Source: Dickeya fangzhongdai (GTDB lineage: Bacteria; Pseudomonadota; Gammaproteobacteria; Enterobacterales; Enterobacteriaceae). From it: DNA of 64,000 nucleotides. Positions 55,095 to 64,000 of this stretch are shown one piece after another. The position numbers and the translations under genes are program-made. The DNA lies in NCBI RefSeq assembly GCF_002812485.1, contig NZ_CP025003.1, positions 1,550,001 through 1,614,000 of the forward strand. The letters are read 5' to 3'. The notes beneath the pieces were generated by a model. The model was not told where the DNA came from. It saw nothing but the letters and a program-made list of their open reading frames with translations, and made no database searches. Position 1 is the first letter of the stretch. Each line of letters begins with the position of its first letter.

Positions 55095-57128
55095 GCCAAC
55101 AGTACAGGATTGCAGTTTACCGTGAAAATCGGCGCATTGGCGGAAACCACCTTCGCGGTGGTGGATTTCGAACTGAGCGAGGCGCTGAACCAGCCGTTCG
55201 CGCTGTCGTTGAGCCTTGCCAGCAGCCAGGCGGATATTGATTTTGGCGCGGTGCTGGACCAGCCGTGCGAGCTGATGGTGTGGTACGAAGGCGAGCTGCA
55301 GCGCCGGGTCAGCGGCATCGTCAGCCGCTTTGCCCAGGGCGACACCGGCTTTCGCCGCACCCGCTATCAGGCGGACGTGCGCCCGGCGCTGTGGCGGCTG
55401 GGGCTGCGCACCAACGCCCGTATTTTCCAGACCAAGAAGCCGGACGAGATCATCACGCAATTGTTGCAGGAAGCCGGTATCAGCGATTTTGCTTTTTCGC
55501 TGCGCCACGAGCACGCGGTGCGTGAATACTGCGTGCAGTACCGCGAAAGCGACCTGGCGTTCATCAACCGGCTGGCGGCGGAAGAGGGGATGTTCTACTT
55601 CCACGAGTTTGAAGCCGGCAAGCACCGGGTGGTGTTCGCCGACGACGCCGGCGCGCTGGCCAAAGGCCCGGCGCTGTTCTTCAATCTCGCCACCCAAGGG
55701 TTGTCCGAAGGCGCTTACGTGCGCCGTTTCCGCTACGCCGAAGCGGTAAGCACCGCCGAGGTGGAACTGAAGGATTACAGCTTTAAAACCCCAGCGTATG
55801 GGTTGTCCCACAAGAAGACCAGTAACGAGCTGGATCACCAACGTGAGTCCTACCAGCACTTCGACTACCCCGGCCGTTTCAAGCAGGACCCGAGCGGCAA
55901 GGCGTTTACCGGCTACCGGCTGGACGCGCTGCGTGCGGATGCGATAACCGGCGTGGGTGAATCCAACGCCGCCGAACTGCGGCCGGGCAGCACCTTTACT
56001 CTCACCGAACACCCGAATCCGGCGTTCAATCTCGCCTGGCAGGTGGTGGCGGTGACCCACAGCGGTCAGCAACCGCAGGCGCTGGAAGAGGAAAGCGGCG
56101 GCGAGCCGACCACACTCAGCAACAGCTTCGAGGTGGTGAAGGGCGCGACTACCTGGCGGGCGGCGTTGCCGTACAAACCGATGGTGGACGGCCCGCAGAT
56201 CGCCACCGTCGTCGGTCCGGCGGGGGAAGAGATTTACTGCGACCAGTTCGGTCGGGTGAAACTGCAATTCCCGTGGGACCGCTACGGCGCCAGCGACGAC
56301 CAGAGCTCGTGCTGGGTGCGTGTCAGTCAGGGCTGGGCCGGCGGCCAGTACGGGTTGATCGCTATTCCGCGCATCGGCCATGAAGTGGTGGTGAGTTTTC
56401 TGGAAGGTGACCCAGACCAGCCGCTGATCACCGGTCGGACGTTTCATGCCACCAACCCCACGCCGTATGTGCTGCCGGAACACAAAACACGCACCACGCT
56501 GCGAACCGATACCCACAAAGGCAGTGGTTTCAACGAACTTCGTTTCGAAGATGAGGCCACCCGGGAGCAGATTTACCTGCATGCTCAGAAAGACATGGAC
56601 GCGGTGATTAATAACATTCATCGCCAGAGCGTCGGGCTGGATCAGCATCTGAGCGTGGCGAAGGACCAGTTCCAGCGGGTGGACAGGCATAGCCATCGCA
56701 CCATCGGACAGGATGATTTTGAACAGATTGGGCAGGACCATCATCAGTCGATCGGCCGTCATCTGATACAGAGCATCACCCAGTCATTCAAACGCTTTAT
56801 CGGCGGCGGCGAGATCACTCGTATTGAAGGCAGCCGCCAGACGACGCTGTCCGGTTCAGAAGAGACATTGATTGGCGCGCATCAGCGCGTGCTGGTCAAT
56901 ACCGACAGCTACCTCAAAGCGGCGGATATCGTGCTGGAAGCCGGGCAGTCGCTGACCATCAAGGCGCCGGGCGGGTTTATCAAAATCGACGGCGCTGGCG
57001 TCACCATCTCCGGCACGTTGGTGAAAATCAACGACGGCGGTTCGGCAGGGGCGGGCACGGCACCGGTGTCCATCGAGCCGGAGGCACCCACCAGACCGAC
57101 GTTGCCGGATGCCCCGGATCGGCGTTAA
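55095..57128 (+). CDS. vgrG: T6SS spike protein VgrG
   Basis: A 677-residue spike protein. The N-terminal gp27-like part starts [83 protein letters not shown] is the gp5 OB-fold signature near residues 395-460; the C-terminal DUF2345-type blade repeats end with [23 protein letters not shown]. There is no C-terminal effector extension, so cargo is carried by other proteins. The GTG at 55095 has AGGAGG with 7 bases spacing and matches known starts; the ATG at 55065 is less likely. Confidence 0.95.
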   Translation, partial: ANSTGLQFTVKIGALAETTFAVVDFELSEALNQPFALSLSLASSQADIDFGAVLDQPCELMVWYEGELQRRVSGIVSRFAQGDTGFRRTRYQADVRPALWRLGLRTNARIFQTKKPDEIITQLLQEAGISDFAFSLRHEHAVREYCVQYRESDLAFINRLAAEEGMFYFHEFEAGKHRVVFADDAGALAKGPALFFNLATQGLSEGAYVRRFRYAEAVSTAEVELKDYSFKTPAYGLSHKKTSNELDHQRESYQHFDYPGRFKQDPSGKAFTGYRLDALRADAITGVGESNAAELRPGSTFTLTEHPNPAFNLAWQVVAVTHSGQQPQALEEESGGEPTTLSNSFEVVKGATTWRAALPYKPMVDGPQIATVVGPAGEEIYCDQFGRVKLQFPWDRYGASDDQSSCWVRVSQGWAGGQYGLIAIPRIGHEVVVSFLEGDPDQPLITGRTFHATNPTPYVLPEHKTRTTLRTDTHKGSGFNELRFEDEATREQIYLHAQKDMDAVINNIHRQSVGLDQHLSVAKDQFQRVDRHSHRTIGQDDFEQIGQDHHQSIGRHLIQSITQSFKRFIGGGEITRIEGSRQTTLSGSEETLIGAHQRVLVNTDSYLKAADIVLEAGQSLTIKAPGGFIKIDGAGVTISGTLVKINDGGSAGAGTAPVSIEPEAPTRPTLPDAPDRR

Positions 57129-57137
57129 GGAGCCACC

Positions 57138-58511
57138 ATGCCAGGAGCTGCGCGTTTAGGGGACAGCTGTGCCGGTCACGGCTGCTTTCCCGCCACCCCG
57201 GTGATTGCGGGGAGTGGCGATGTGATTATCAATGGCAAACCGGCGGCACGTAAGGGCGATGCGGTGTTGCTGCATGCCTGTCCGTGTCCGAATATGCCGC
57301 ACGGGGTTCACAACCGGGCCATTTCCGCCGGTTCCGGTACGGTAATTATCAACGGCAAGCTGGCCGCACGTATCGGCGATGCCATCGGCTGCGGTGGATC
57401 GGTGGCGGCCGGCAGCGGAGATGTGATTATTGGCGATTCGCCTTACCAGTCGCCGGTCAAATCCTGTGCGGAACAATCGGCGAAAAGCCGCGCTCCGCTG
57501 CTGGCGCTGACGCCGATGCTGCTGCCCGCCATGATGGAATGGGCTGCGACCGCCGAGTTGCCGGTGCTGGATGAGGCGCTGACGATATTGCAGCGTAAGG
57601 ATCGCTATCTGGCGCGCGCGAAGCTGGCGCAGCAGGCGGCAACCATGCCGGACCTGAAAGACGCCGCCACCCGACTGGCGTTTAATAACGACAGCATACT
57701 GCGCGCGGAGGCGGCGCAGTATGTTTATCCGGTGGATGAGGTAGCACGTAAGGCCAGAACGGTATTGCCAAAGCCACCGGTCGGGTTGGAACGTTTAACT
57801 ATAGAGCAGTTGCCAAAGTTAGAAGGTACTGTATTTACGGATCCAGATTCAGGATTTGGTGCCGCATTATTTAAATCTGCAATAAATGATGAAACCATGC
57901 TTACTTTTCGAGGCACAAATAATGCTGTAACGGGGGCCAAAGATTGGTTAACTAATGCAGGTCAAGGCATGGGTTTAAAGACGACACAATATAAACAAGC
58001 CATGGATTTAGCTACTCAGGTGAAGGAAGTACTATCAAAATCTCCACCAGTCATTGTTGGGCATTCTTTAGGGGGAGGATTAGCCTCTGCTGCTGTGAGT
58101 GCGACCAAGTTAGTTGGTTATACCTTCAATGCAGCTGGATTGCATTCTAATACAATAGTTCAAAATGGTGGTGCAGATATGGCTACTACCAGTTCCCTGA
58201 TTAAGACACAGGCAGTAGATGGCGAGATTCTGACTATGGTGCAAACCTATGGCAAAGCGGCCGTTCCCGGTCTACTGTCGGGGGCTGGTGCGCTGGTTGG
58301 GGGGGGCGTTGGCGCGGCGATAGGGGGCGCTGTCGGTGTTGCTGCGTTGTTGAGCGGCGGGCTTCCCAAAGCAGCAGGAGAGATGATGCCTTTGCCTGCA
58401 TCTGGTGGGTCGCCGCTAGCGCGTCATGGTATGGATCAGGTTATTGCGGGTATAGAGAAAGAGAAAAAGGACGATATTGGAAAAATTACCAGTACGCTTA
58501 AGGGGGCATAA
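57138..58511 (+). CDS. PAAR-domain T6SS lipase effector
   Basis: A 457-residue protein. Residues 1-100 form a PAAR tip domain (three DVIINGK(P/L)AAR-type and DVIIGD blades) that sharpens VgrG. The C-terminal part, from about residue 220, is a lipase: TFRGTNN and DWLTN (oxyanion region) and GHSLGG with Ser310 (GxSxG). A Gly-rich hydrophobic stretch (GAGALVGGGVGAAIGGAVG) lies at ~375-400. From about 57780 the DNA is AT-richer than the PAAR part, as expected for a swapped toxin domain. A phospholipase acting in the target periplasm or membrane is inferred. The exact Tle family is not assigned. Confidence 0.87.
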   Translation: MPGAARLGDSCAGHGCFPATPVIAGSGDVIINGKPAARKGDAVLLHACPCPNMPHGVHNRAISAGSGTVIINGKLAARIGDAIGCGGSVAAGSGDVIIGDSPYQSPVKSCAEQSAKSRAPLLALTPMLLPAMMEWAATAELPVLDEALTILQRKDRYLARAKLAQQAATMPDLKDAATRLAFNNDSILRAEAAQYVYPVDEVARKARTVLPKPPVGLERLTIEQLPKLEGTVFTDPDSGFGAALFKSAINDETMLTFRGTNNAVTGAKDWLTNAGQGMGLKTTQYKQAMDLATQVKEVLSKSPPVIVGHSLGGGLASAAVSATKLVGYTFNAAGLHSNTIVQNGGADMATTSSLIKTQAVDGEILTMVQTYGKAAVPGLLSGAGALVGGGVGAAIGGAVGVAALLSGGLPKAAGEMMPLPASGGSPLARHGMDQVIAGIEKEKKDDIGKITSTLKGA

Positions 58512-59290
58512 TGCGATGGTTACAGAAAATCAAATGGATCGCTGTATTTTTTGCGGGAATACTCACCGCCTGTCAAGCCGGAGGGCGCAGTATGCAGGCC
58601 AGTGAATTGTTCCAGCCACCGATGGCGACACTATTGCAGACCATCCGTAAAGGTGATGAAGCGGAAGCCCGGCGTCAGCTTGCTCAGGGGCTGAACTTGA
58701 ATATTCAGGGTAAGGAAGGGATTACGCCGCTGCTATGGTTGATTTATGAAACGCAGGATAAGGAGGCGGTGCGTCTGGCATTAAAACTGGGTGCCGATCC
58801 AAATTATAAAGACGGCGCAGGTGACAGTGTAGTAAACCGAGTATCCGGTGTGCGAGATCCAGACTGGCTGCGCATTGTTCTGGATGCTGGGGGAAATCCG
58901 AATGCCATTGGGCGACTAGGTCAACCGGCATTATTTAGTGCTATTAATGAAGAACGCTGGGCTGATATCAAACTGTTAGTAGAGCGTGGTGGGGATATCA
59001 ATTTAGAAGACAAGCAGAAAAGGAATAGCGCGCTTTATGCTGCTTATATCAATCAATATGAGATTGTATATTGGCTAATTGAGCGTGGTGCTAAAGTCGA
59101 TACTTATTCTGCAACGGGTGGCAGTCTGGCCTGGCGGGTGCATGAAAGTTTGTCAATCATGGCGCAGAGTTCGCCACAATATCCCTGGTTATTAAAAGTC
59201 AAACAGCAATTACAGCAACGCGGTATTAAGTTCCCCCCGTTATCTCCGGCAGAGGTTCAGGATAAATGGGAAAAGGGAGAGACGCTTTGA
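58511..59290 (+). CDS. Ankyrin-repeat lipoprotein 1, likely lipase immunity
   Basis: A 259-residue periplasmic or outer-membrane lipoprotein. The signal peptide ends in LTAC (Cys near residue 20). Ankyrin-like repeats follow (EGITPLLWLIYETQDKEAVRLALKLGADPN, RWADIKLLVERGGDINLED, NEYEIVYWLIERGAKVDTYS-type). The start overlaps the effector stop as TAATG, and AAGGGGG precedes it. Lipoprotein immunity proteins protect the periplasm against T6SS lipases, so this is the best candidate; the interaction is inferred. Confidence 0.85.
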   Translation: MRWLQKIKWIAVFFAGILTACQAGGRSMQASELFQPPMATLLQTIRKGDEAEARRQLAQGLNLNIQGKEGITPLLWLIYETQDKEAVRLALKLGADPNYKDGAGDSVVNRVSGVRDPDWLRIVLDAGGNPNAIGRLGQPALFSAINEERWADIKLLVERGGDINLEDKQKRNSALYAAYINQYEIVYWLIERGAKVDTYSATGGSLAWRVHESLSIMAQSSPQYPWLLKVKQQLQQRGIKFPPLSPAEVQDKWEKGETL

Positions 59291-60054
59291 AATGGTGGCA
59301 TTGGCTGTTGGCCTGTTTGCCGCTGCTCACCGCCTGTCAGGCAGGAGGGCGCAGTATGCAGGCCAGTGAATTGTTCCAGCCACCGATGGCGACATTATTG
59401 CAAACTATCCGTAAAGGTGATGAAGCGGAAGCCCGGCGTCAGCTTGCTCAGGGGCTGAACTTGAATATTCAGGGTAAGGAAGGGATTACGCCGCTGCTAT
59501 GGTTGATTTATGAAACGCAGGATAAGGATGCGGTGCGTCTGGCGTTAAAACTGGGTGCCGATCCAAATTACAAAGACGGCTCAGGCGACAGTGCGGTAAA
59601 CCGGGTATCCGGTGCGCGGGATCCAGACTGGCTGCGTATTGTTCTGGATGCCGGGGGAAATCCGAATGCCATTGGACGACTTGAGCAACCGGCGTTATTT
59701 AGTGCGATAGGTGAAGAACGTTGGGCTGATATCAAACTGCTGGTAGAGCGTGGTGCTGATATTAATTTGGTTGATGGACAGAAAACAACAAGTGCTCACT
59801 ATGCAGCATATTTAAATAAGTATGAGATTGTATATTGGCTAATTGAGCGTGGCGCTAAAGTTGATACCTATTCTGCAACAGGTGGCAGTCTGGCCTGGCG
59901 GGTGCATGAAAGTTTGTCAATCATGGCACAGAGTTCTCCACAATATCCCTGGTTATTAAAAGTCAAACAGCAATTACAGCAACGCGGTATTAAATTCCCC
60001 CCGCTGTCTCCGGCAGAGGTTCAGGATAAATGGGAAAAGGGAGAGTCGCTTTGA
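59287..60054 (+). CDS. Ankyrin-repeat lipoprotein 2
   Basis: A near-copy of the preceding gene, 255 residues from the TTG start at 59287. That TTG overlaps the stop of copy 1 and has GGGAG well placed; ATG 59266 is the alternative. The signal peptide is replaced (KWWHWLLACLPLLTAC), the mature N-terminal half is almost identical to copy 1, and the last repeats differ (VDGQKTTSAHYAAYLNKYE instead of EDKQKRNSALYAAYINQYE). Likely a second immunity protein. Confidence 0.83.
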   Translation: MKWWHWLLACLPLLTACQAGGRSMQASELFQPPMATLLQTIRKGDEAEARRQLAQGLNLNIQGKEGITPLLWLIYETQDKDAVRLALKLGADPNYKDGSGDSAVNRVSGARDPDWLRIVLDAGGNPNAIGRLEQPALFSAIGEERWADIKLLVERGADINLVDGQKTTSAHYAAYLNKYEIVYWLIERGAKVDTYSATGGSLAWRVHESLSIMAQSSPQYPWLLKVKQQLQQRGIKFPPLSPAEVQDKWEKGESL

Positions 60055-60814
60055 AATGGTGGCATTGGCTGCTGGCCTGTTTGCCGCTGCTAACCGCCTG
60101 TCAGGCCGGAGGGCGCAGTATGCAGGCCAGTGAATTGTTCCAGCCACCGATGGCGACATTATTGCAGGCCATCCGTAAAGGTGATGAAGTGGAAGCCCGG
60201 CGTCAGCTTGCTCAGGGGCTGAACTTGAATATTCAGGGTAAGGAAGGGATTACGCCGCTGCTATGGTTGATAATGCAGCAGGATCAGGCCGGAGCCAGAC
60301 TGGCGTTAAAGCTGGGGGCGGATCCTAATTTTCGGACCGGTACAGGTTCATCTGCCGTCAATATGGTGGCTGGTGCGAAATCACCTGAATGGCTGAAAAT
60401 GATGTTGGATGCTGGTGGCGATCCAAATTCTATGGATGCAGGTAAATCACCTGTTCTATTTAGTGCCATCAATGAGTCGCGATGGGATGATATTAAGCTT
60501 CTAGTAACACGGGGTGCTGATCTTAATTTGGAGGATGCACAGAAGCGAAACAGTGCTCTATATGCGGCTTATATTAATGAGTATGAAACCGTTTATTGGC
60601 TCATTGAGCACGGCGCTAAAGTCGATACTTACTCCGCTACGGGGGGAGTTTGGCGTGGAGAGTTCATGAGAGTTTATCGATAGTTGCTAACAATTCTCCA
60701 AATTATTCTTGGTTGTTAAAGGTAAAACAACAGTTACAACAACGCGGTATTAAATTTCCACCCTTATCCCCGACAGAAGTCAGGGAACGCCGCGCCAAAG
60801 GCGAATTACTTTAA
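60051..60814 (+). pseudogene. Ankyrin-repeat lipoprotein 3, frameshifted in a G tract
   Basis: A third tandem copy, starting at TTG 60051 (or ATG 60030). Its frame is lost at a run of six G (60641-60646): the other copies read ACxGGTGGCAGT, which would need seven G here. In the present sequence the protein ends at 60683 after ATGGVWRGEFMRVYR. One extra G restores SLAWRVHESLSIV and the whole C-terminus through the stop at 60812-60814. It may be a true pseudogene, a phase-variable gene, or a base-calling error. The mature N-terminal half is conserved. Confidence 0.8.
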
Positions 60815-60972
60815 AACAGCATCGCTGGTCAGTCGGTTCGTATTTCACTAGCAATAGATTATTTTTGTTCGCCGTCGTGGTGGAATTCATTTCCTCTGAC
60901 GACGTTTGTCGCTGTTCTCATTCCGGTTTTCTCCTTATTTAAATATCGATTAATTATCCCAGTGAAAAAATC

Positions 60973-61941
60973 ATGACGATAACGGGCTATACCCTGTTTG
61001 AACTCAGTCAGCGTTGCTCGCTGCCGCTGTATGCCATTGTCGATCCGATGCAGTATCCGGCATTGCCGGATTTCTGGCGCGCGTTTCAGCCGCGAGCGGC
61101 GCAGATGTGGCAACCCTTACGCTTTGAAGGTGCCGGTGATGACTGGCAGCGCTGGGCGCCGATGGTGGTGCAGGTAGACGAAGGCGGGCCGGGGGAAACA
61201 CTGCTGCACTGGCTGGCGGATACGCAACCTGCGCGCCATCAGGGCGTGATGTTGATGCATAGCGAGCAGTCACTGACACCAGTGGCTGATTTCTGGCAGC
61301 AACGTCTGCGCTGTCGTTACCCGGACGGTACGCTGGCGCTGTTGCGTAGCTATGTACCGGATGTGCTGCGCCTGTGGTGGCAAACGCTCAACGACGATGA
61401 GCGCATGGCATTTATGGGGCTTTTGACCGGTTTGTACCTGCCGCTGGCGGAGGATGACCCCGCCGCCCCTTGCCGCTACCACGTGCTGGCGGACCATCAT
61501 GGGAGGCAGCCAGTGCGTCAATCCACCGATGACGATTATCTGATCACCTTGAATCGCGACCAGTTTTATCTGTTATCCAACGACAATCGTCTGCACCGGC
61601 TGGCGAATGAGCTGTTTCTTTATGCCGGCACATTGCACTGGATGCAGTTGGATATCGAGGTGGTGAAAAGCCGCTTTCTCAGCGGCGTTACGCTGGCCCG
61701 CATCCGGTATCCGCTTGCCTCGGAAACGGAGTGCGAAGCCTGGTCGGCCCACCGCTGGATCATCGGCAGCGAGTTTTATCATCACCCGGTTTTTATTCAT
61801 TTGACCGAGCGTTATTCGCTGGGCGACAGCATTCGGATTTTTAAATCCGAATCCGCCCGGGTGGAAGACGTTCGCCTTCATTATCACCGGCCCGGCTGGA
61901 TGCGGGGCGAATTACCGGATACGACGGAGGTTATGCCGTGA
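60973..61941 (+). CDS. DUF4123 T6SS effector adaptor/chaperone 1
   Basis: A 322-residue protein of the DUF4123 (Tap/Tec) family, which loads an effector onto VgrG. LYAIVDPMQYPALPDFW at the N-terminus and the WRFEGAG-like WQPLRFEG and (L)LLHWLADTQPARHQGVMLMHSEQSL segments fit the family. The next gene's GTG overlaps its stop. The start has a weak Shine-Dalgarno. Confidence 0.8.
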   Translation: MTITGYTLFELSQRCSLPLYAIVDPMQYPALPDFWRAFQPRAAQMWQPLRFEGAGDDWQRWAPMVVQVDEGGPGETLLHWLADTQPARHQGVMLMHSEQSLTPVADFWQQRLRCRYPDGTLALLRSYVPDVLRLWWQTLNDDERMAFMGLLTGLYLPLAEDDPAAPCRYHVLADHHGRQPVRQSTDDDYLITLNRDQFYLLSNDNRLHRLANELFLYAGTLHWMQLDIEVVKSRFLSGVTLARIRYPLASETECEAWSAHRWIIGSEFYHHPVFIHLTERYSLGDSIRIFKSESARVEDVRLHYHRPGWMRGELPDTTEVMP

Positions 61942-62855
61942 CGCTGTCTCAATCTTTTCTGAGTCTGCAACCGGAAACGGAAGCGGCCTGGCAGGCGCGA
62001 CTGGCCGCGGGCGGGTGCTTCGTGGTCGCCGAAGCGGCGCTGAACGATGCGGTTCCCTGGCTGGCGGAGCGCTGGGGCGGTAGCCTGGAACAAACCCGTC
62101 TGTACTGGGGAGAAACCGGACAGGTTCATGCTTCCGTATCGCCTTATTGTATTCCCGTCCACCCGACCAACTGGCCGCAGGTGCGTGAGCATCTGTTAAC
62201 GCAGCCGGGCTGGGGAGTCGGAGTTCAACTCGACTGGTTTATGCAGGCCTACTCGCCGCTTGACCAACTGCTGGAACTGGTGAAACACCTGCGGCAGTGG
62301 AGTCTGGTCGCCACCCAGGAGGGAGACAGCGCCATTCTGCGCATCAGCGATTGGGAGGTGCTTACGCCGCTGCTGGCGGCGAGTTCGGCGCAGGAGGCTA
62401 CCGCGCTCTGCGGCCCGATCGCCACGTTCTGCGACATTGCGCCTGACGGCGCCGTGCAGAGCCTGACGCTGACCGAACGGACCGCGCACAATCTGCCTGA
62501 TACCTTGCCGCGTTCGCTCAGCGAGGCGCAGTGGCAGGCACTGCTGGCGCCGGCTACGCGTCAGGCGCTGGACAGCTACATGGCGCACCTCAAAACCCAT
62601 CACCAGCGCTGGCAGGCGAGCGATGACGACGCCTTGCTGAATTTCACCCGCCAACAAACCGAACAGGCCCGTATCCAGGGATTTAATAACGATCGGGATA
62701 TCGTGCGCTATCTGGCGCTGGCCACCGAGCTGGAGCCGGCCTTTGTTTATCAGCCGTGGGCGCAGGAGATTCTGGCGCAGCCGGAATATATCGGCGCGCA
62801 AAACCGTATGGACCGCCTGTATAAGACGGCGATTGACCAACTGGACGACGCATAA
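61938..62855 (+). CDS. DUF4123-like T6SS adaptor/chaperone 2
   Basis: A 305-residue second protein of the same size and general pattern (VHPTNWPQVREHLLTQPGWGVGVQLDWFMQAYSPLDQLLELVKHLRQWSLV, RISDWEVLTPLLAASS), less typical than the first. GTG at 61938 overlaps the previous stop, so the pair is co-translated. Adaptor role for the downstream large protein is inferred from position. Confidence 0.72.
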   Translation: MTLSQSFLSLQPETEAAWQARLAAGGCFVVAEAALNDAVPWLAERWGGSLEQTRLYWGETGQVHASVSPYCIPVHPTNWPQVREHLLTQPGWGVGVQLDWFMQAYSPLDQLLELVKHLRQWSLVATQEGDSAILRISDWEVLTPLLAASSAQEATALCGPIATFCDIAPDGAVQSLTLTERTAHNLPDTLPRSLSEAQWQALLAPATRQALDSYMAHLKTHHQRWQASDDDALLNFTRQQTEQARIQGFNNDRDIVRYLALATELEPAFVYQPWAQEILAQPEYIGAQNRMDRLYKTAIDQLDDA

Positions 62856-62874
62856 CTAAAAGGGATGACTTGTC

Positions 62875-64000
62875 ATGAGTCAGGATAAAAAGGCGACGCT
62901 GTTGTCGAGTGAAGACGCAGCCAATCAGAATTTTGCCACGGATAACCAAATTTCAGGCGGTTGCGCCAAATGCGGCTGTGAAGTGCTTATTTATTACCAC
63001 TATGACTCCGGGAAACCGGTGCCCAACGCGCCGTTCGTATTGGTTGATAGTAATAAGACGGAGATTCACGGCAAAACCGACGCCAAAGGGTTGTGCAAAA
63101 TTTACGACATGGGATGCGGCACGTTTGAGCTGATGCTGGATGAAGGCTCCGACGATTTCAAACCCCGTGAAACCGTGGAAAACAACCCGGTATTACAGGC
63201 GAACCCGGCTTATGCAACGTTGGCGGGGGAATATTTCACGCTGTTTTTGTTGCTGCGCAAGCAAGGTCTGGTGACCTACGACGTGGATGATAGCAGCGAT
63301 CGTCATGTGGATGTCGATGGCGCGGGGCTTTTTACCTCAATTCCCAAGGAGTACCGCAAATCCTATGACCGTTTCTGGGAACTGGATAAACGCGTCAATC
63401 GCGGCAGCCGTCAGCTCAAACAGGCGATTAACAAAATCCATCACAGCCTGGCGGCGGAAGTGGCGGACAAAGGTGGAGATGACAACGCCGCGCTGATGCT
63501 GTTTTGTGAAATCGCGCTGGGTTTTATTCCGGTAGTCGGGCAGGCGATGGATGTGTATTCGATCGGCGAGTGGAGCTGGCAGTCTTACAAGGAGCCGGCC
63601 AAGCTCGAAGACCCGCTGCATATCGCCGAAGGCGCGCTCTGTGCGATTGGCGTCATTCCCGGGCTGGGAGATGCGCTCAAGGTCAGCGGACGGGCGATTA
63701 TCCGCGCGCTCAAGGTCGGGACGCCGAAAGAGCTGCAGTTCGCCATCAGGACTATCCGCAGCCTATCGGACGGCAATCTGGTGAAAGGGCTGACCAAACT
63801 GCGCGCCGAGCTGAGGAACTACGGCGCGCAGGCCAAGGCCTTGCTGTTGAAGATCCACGCGGCGCTCAAACAGGTGCTGGCCGAGTCCGCGCTTAAAAAC
63901 AACTGGATTGTGTCGCTGATGAAAGACAGCTTCAGCGCCATGATCACCGCGCTGGAAAAGCTTATTGCCAAATATGACAGCGCGCTGGCCTACATCGAGT
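62875..64000 (+). CDS. Polymorphic-toxin-like T6SS effector, N-terminal part
   Basis: Open from ATG 62875 to the window end with no stop (at least 375 residues). GGGATGA-type Shine-Dalgarno lies upstream. The N-terminus has [31 protein letters not shown], a Cys-rich start and an Ig/transthyretin-like module; residues ~200-275 have [28 protein letters not shown] and [19 protein letters not shown], hydrophobic repeats of the pre-toxin kind, followed by long helices. The toxin domain should lie beyond the window. The two DUF4123 genes immediately upstream support T6SS delivery. Confidence 0.78.
   Translation, partial: MSQDKKATLLSSEDAANQNFATDNQISGGCAKCGCEVLIYYHYDSGKPVPNAPFVLVDSNKTEIHGKTDAKGLCKIYDMGCGTFELMLDEGSDDFKPRETVENNPVLQANPAYATLAGEYFTLFLLLRKQGLVTYDVDDSSDRHVDVDGAGLFTSIPKEYRKSYDRFWELDKRVNRGSRQLKQAINKIHHSLAAEVADKGGDDNAALMLFCEIALGFIPVVGQAMDVYSIGEWSWQSYKEPAKLEDPLHIAEGALCAIGVIPGLGDALKVSGRAIIRALKVGTPKELQFAIRTIRSLSDGNLVKGLTKLRAELRNYGAQAKALLLKIHAALKQVLAESALKNNWIVSLMKDSFSAMITALEKLIAKYDSALAYIE

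Overview
The window is chromosomal DNA of a plant-associated soft-rot enterobacterium, most probably Dickeya (Pectobacteriaceae). The evidence is enterobacterial gene families throughout (GalF, Gnd, YjbEFGH, HmuSTUV, Amn, YbeU/DjlC/HscC), GC-rich genes with AT-richer accessory islands, many ERIC-type palindromes carrying the classic ERIC core, and a plant-signal type LuxR solo locus. The genus is inferred, not proven.

Layout. 1-14.3 kb: an O-antigen/LPS sugar cluster on the + strand: dTDP-rhamnose genes (rfbA end, rfbC, rfbD), glycosyltransferases, a Wzx-type flippase, GDP-mannose genes (manC, manB), a UDP-uronate epimerase, ugd, galF, a CgeB-type glycosyltransferase and gnd. 14.8-22.2 kb: the yjbEFGH exopolysaccharide operon, a Wzy-like polymerase on the - strand, a Tat-exported protein that may be a beta-helix enzyme, and a tiny Gly/Pro-rich lipoprotein. 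22.6-28.1 kb: a MASE2-GGDEF diguanylate cyclase, a GntR/FCD regulator, an unknown protein, an SDR oxidoreductase, a VirK/YbjX protein and a DUF1471 periplasmic protein. 28.7-36.4 kb: a Fur-type haem uptake locus (hmuSTUV plus a TonB-dependent receptor) followed by an exported beta-propeller lactonase-like protein. 36.5-45.5 kb: Dps, then a proline iminopeptidase, an OryR/PipR-type LuxR solo and a five-gene peptide ABC transporter. 45.5-46.8 kb: a small exported protein bracketed by 237-bp direct repeats. 46.8-54.0 kb: amn, then ybeU-like, a J-domain protein and hscC. 54.3 kb to the end: a type VI secretion island with a sigma-54-type promoter, hcp, vgrG, a PAAR-lipase effector, three tandem ankyrin lipoproteins (likely immunity, the third frameshifted in a G tract), two DUF4123 adaptors and the start of a large polymorphic-toxin-like protein that runs off the window.

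How the genes work together. The first 14 kb make nucleotide sugars and assemble and export a surface polysaccharide. The yjb operon, polymerase and Tat protein extend the envelope-polysaccharide theme. The haem genes form one import-and-use route. The pip-luxR-ABC block matches the published PipR-type arrangement in which a peptide transporter admits a plant-derived signal sensed by a non-AHL LuxR protein. The last 10 kb form a self-contained T6SS weapon and immunity module. Seven ERIC-family copies (two enlarged by a shared internal insert) and two ERIC-like palindromes sit in promoter or leader positions across the window.
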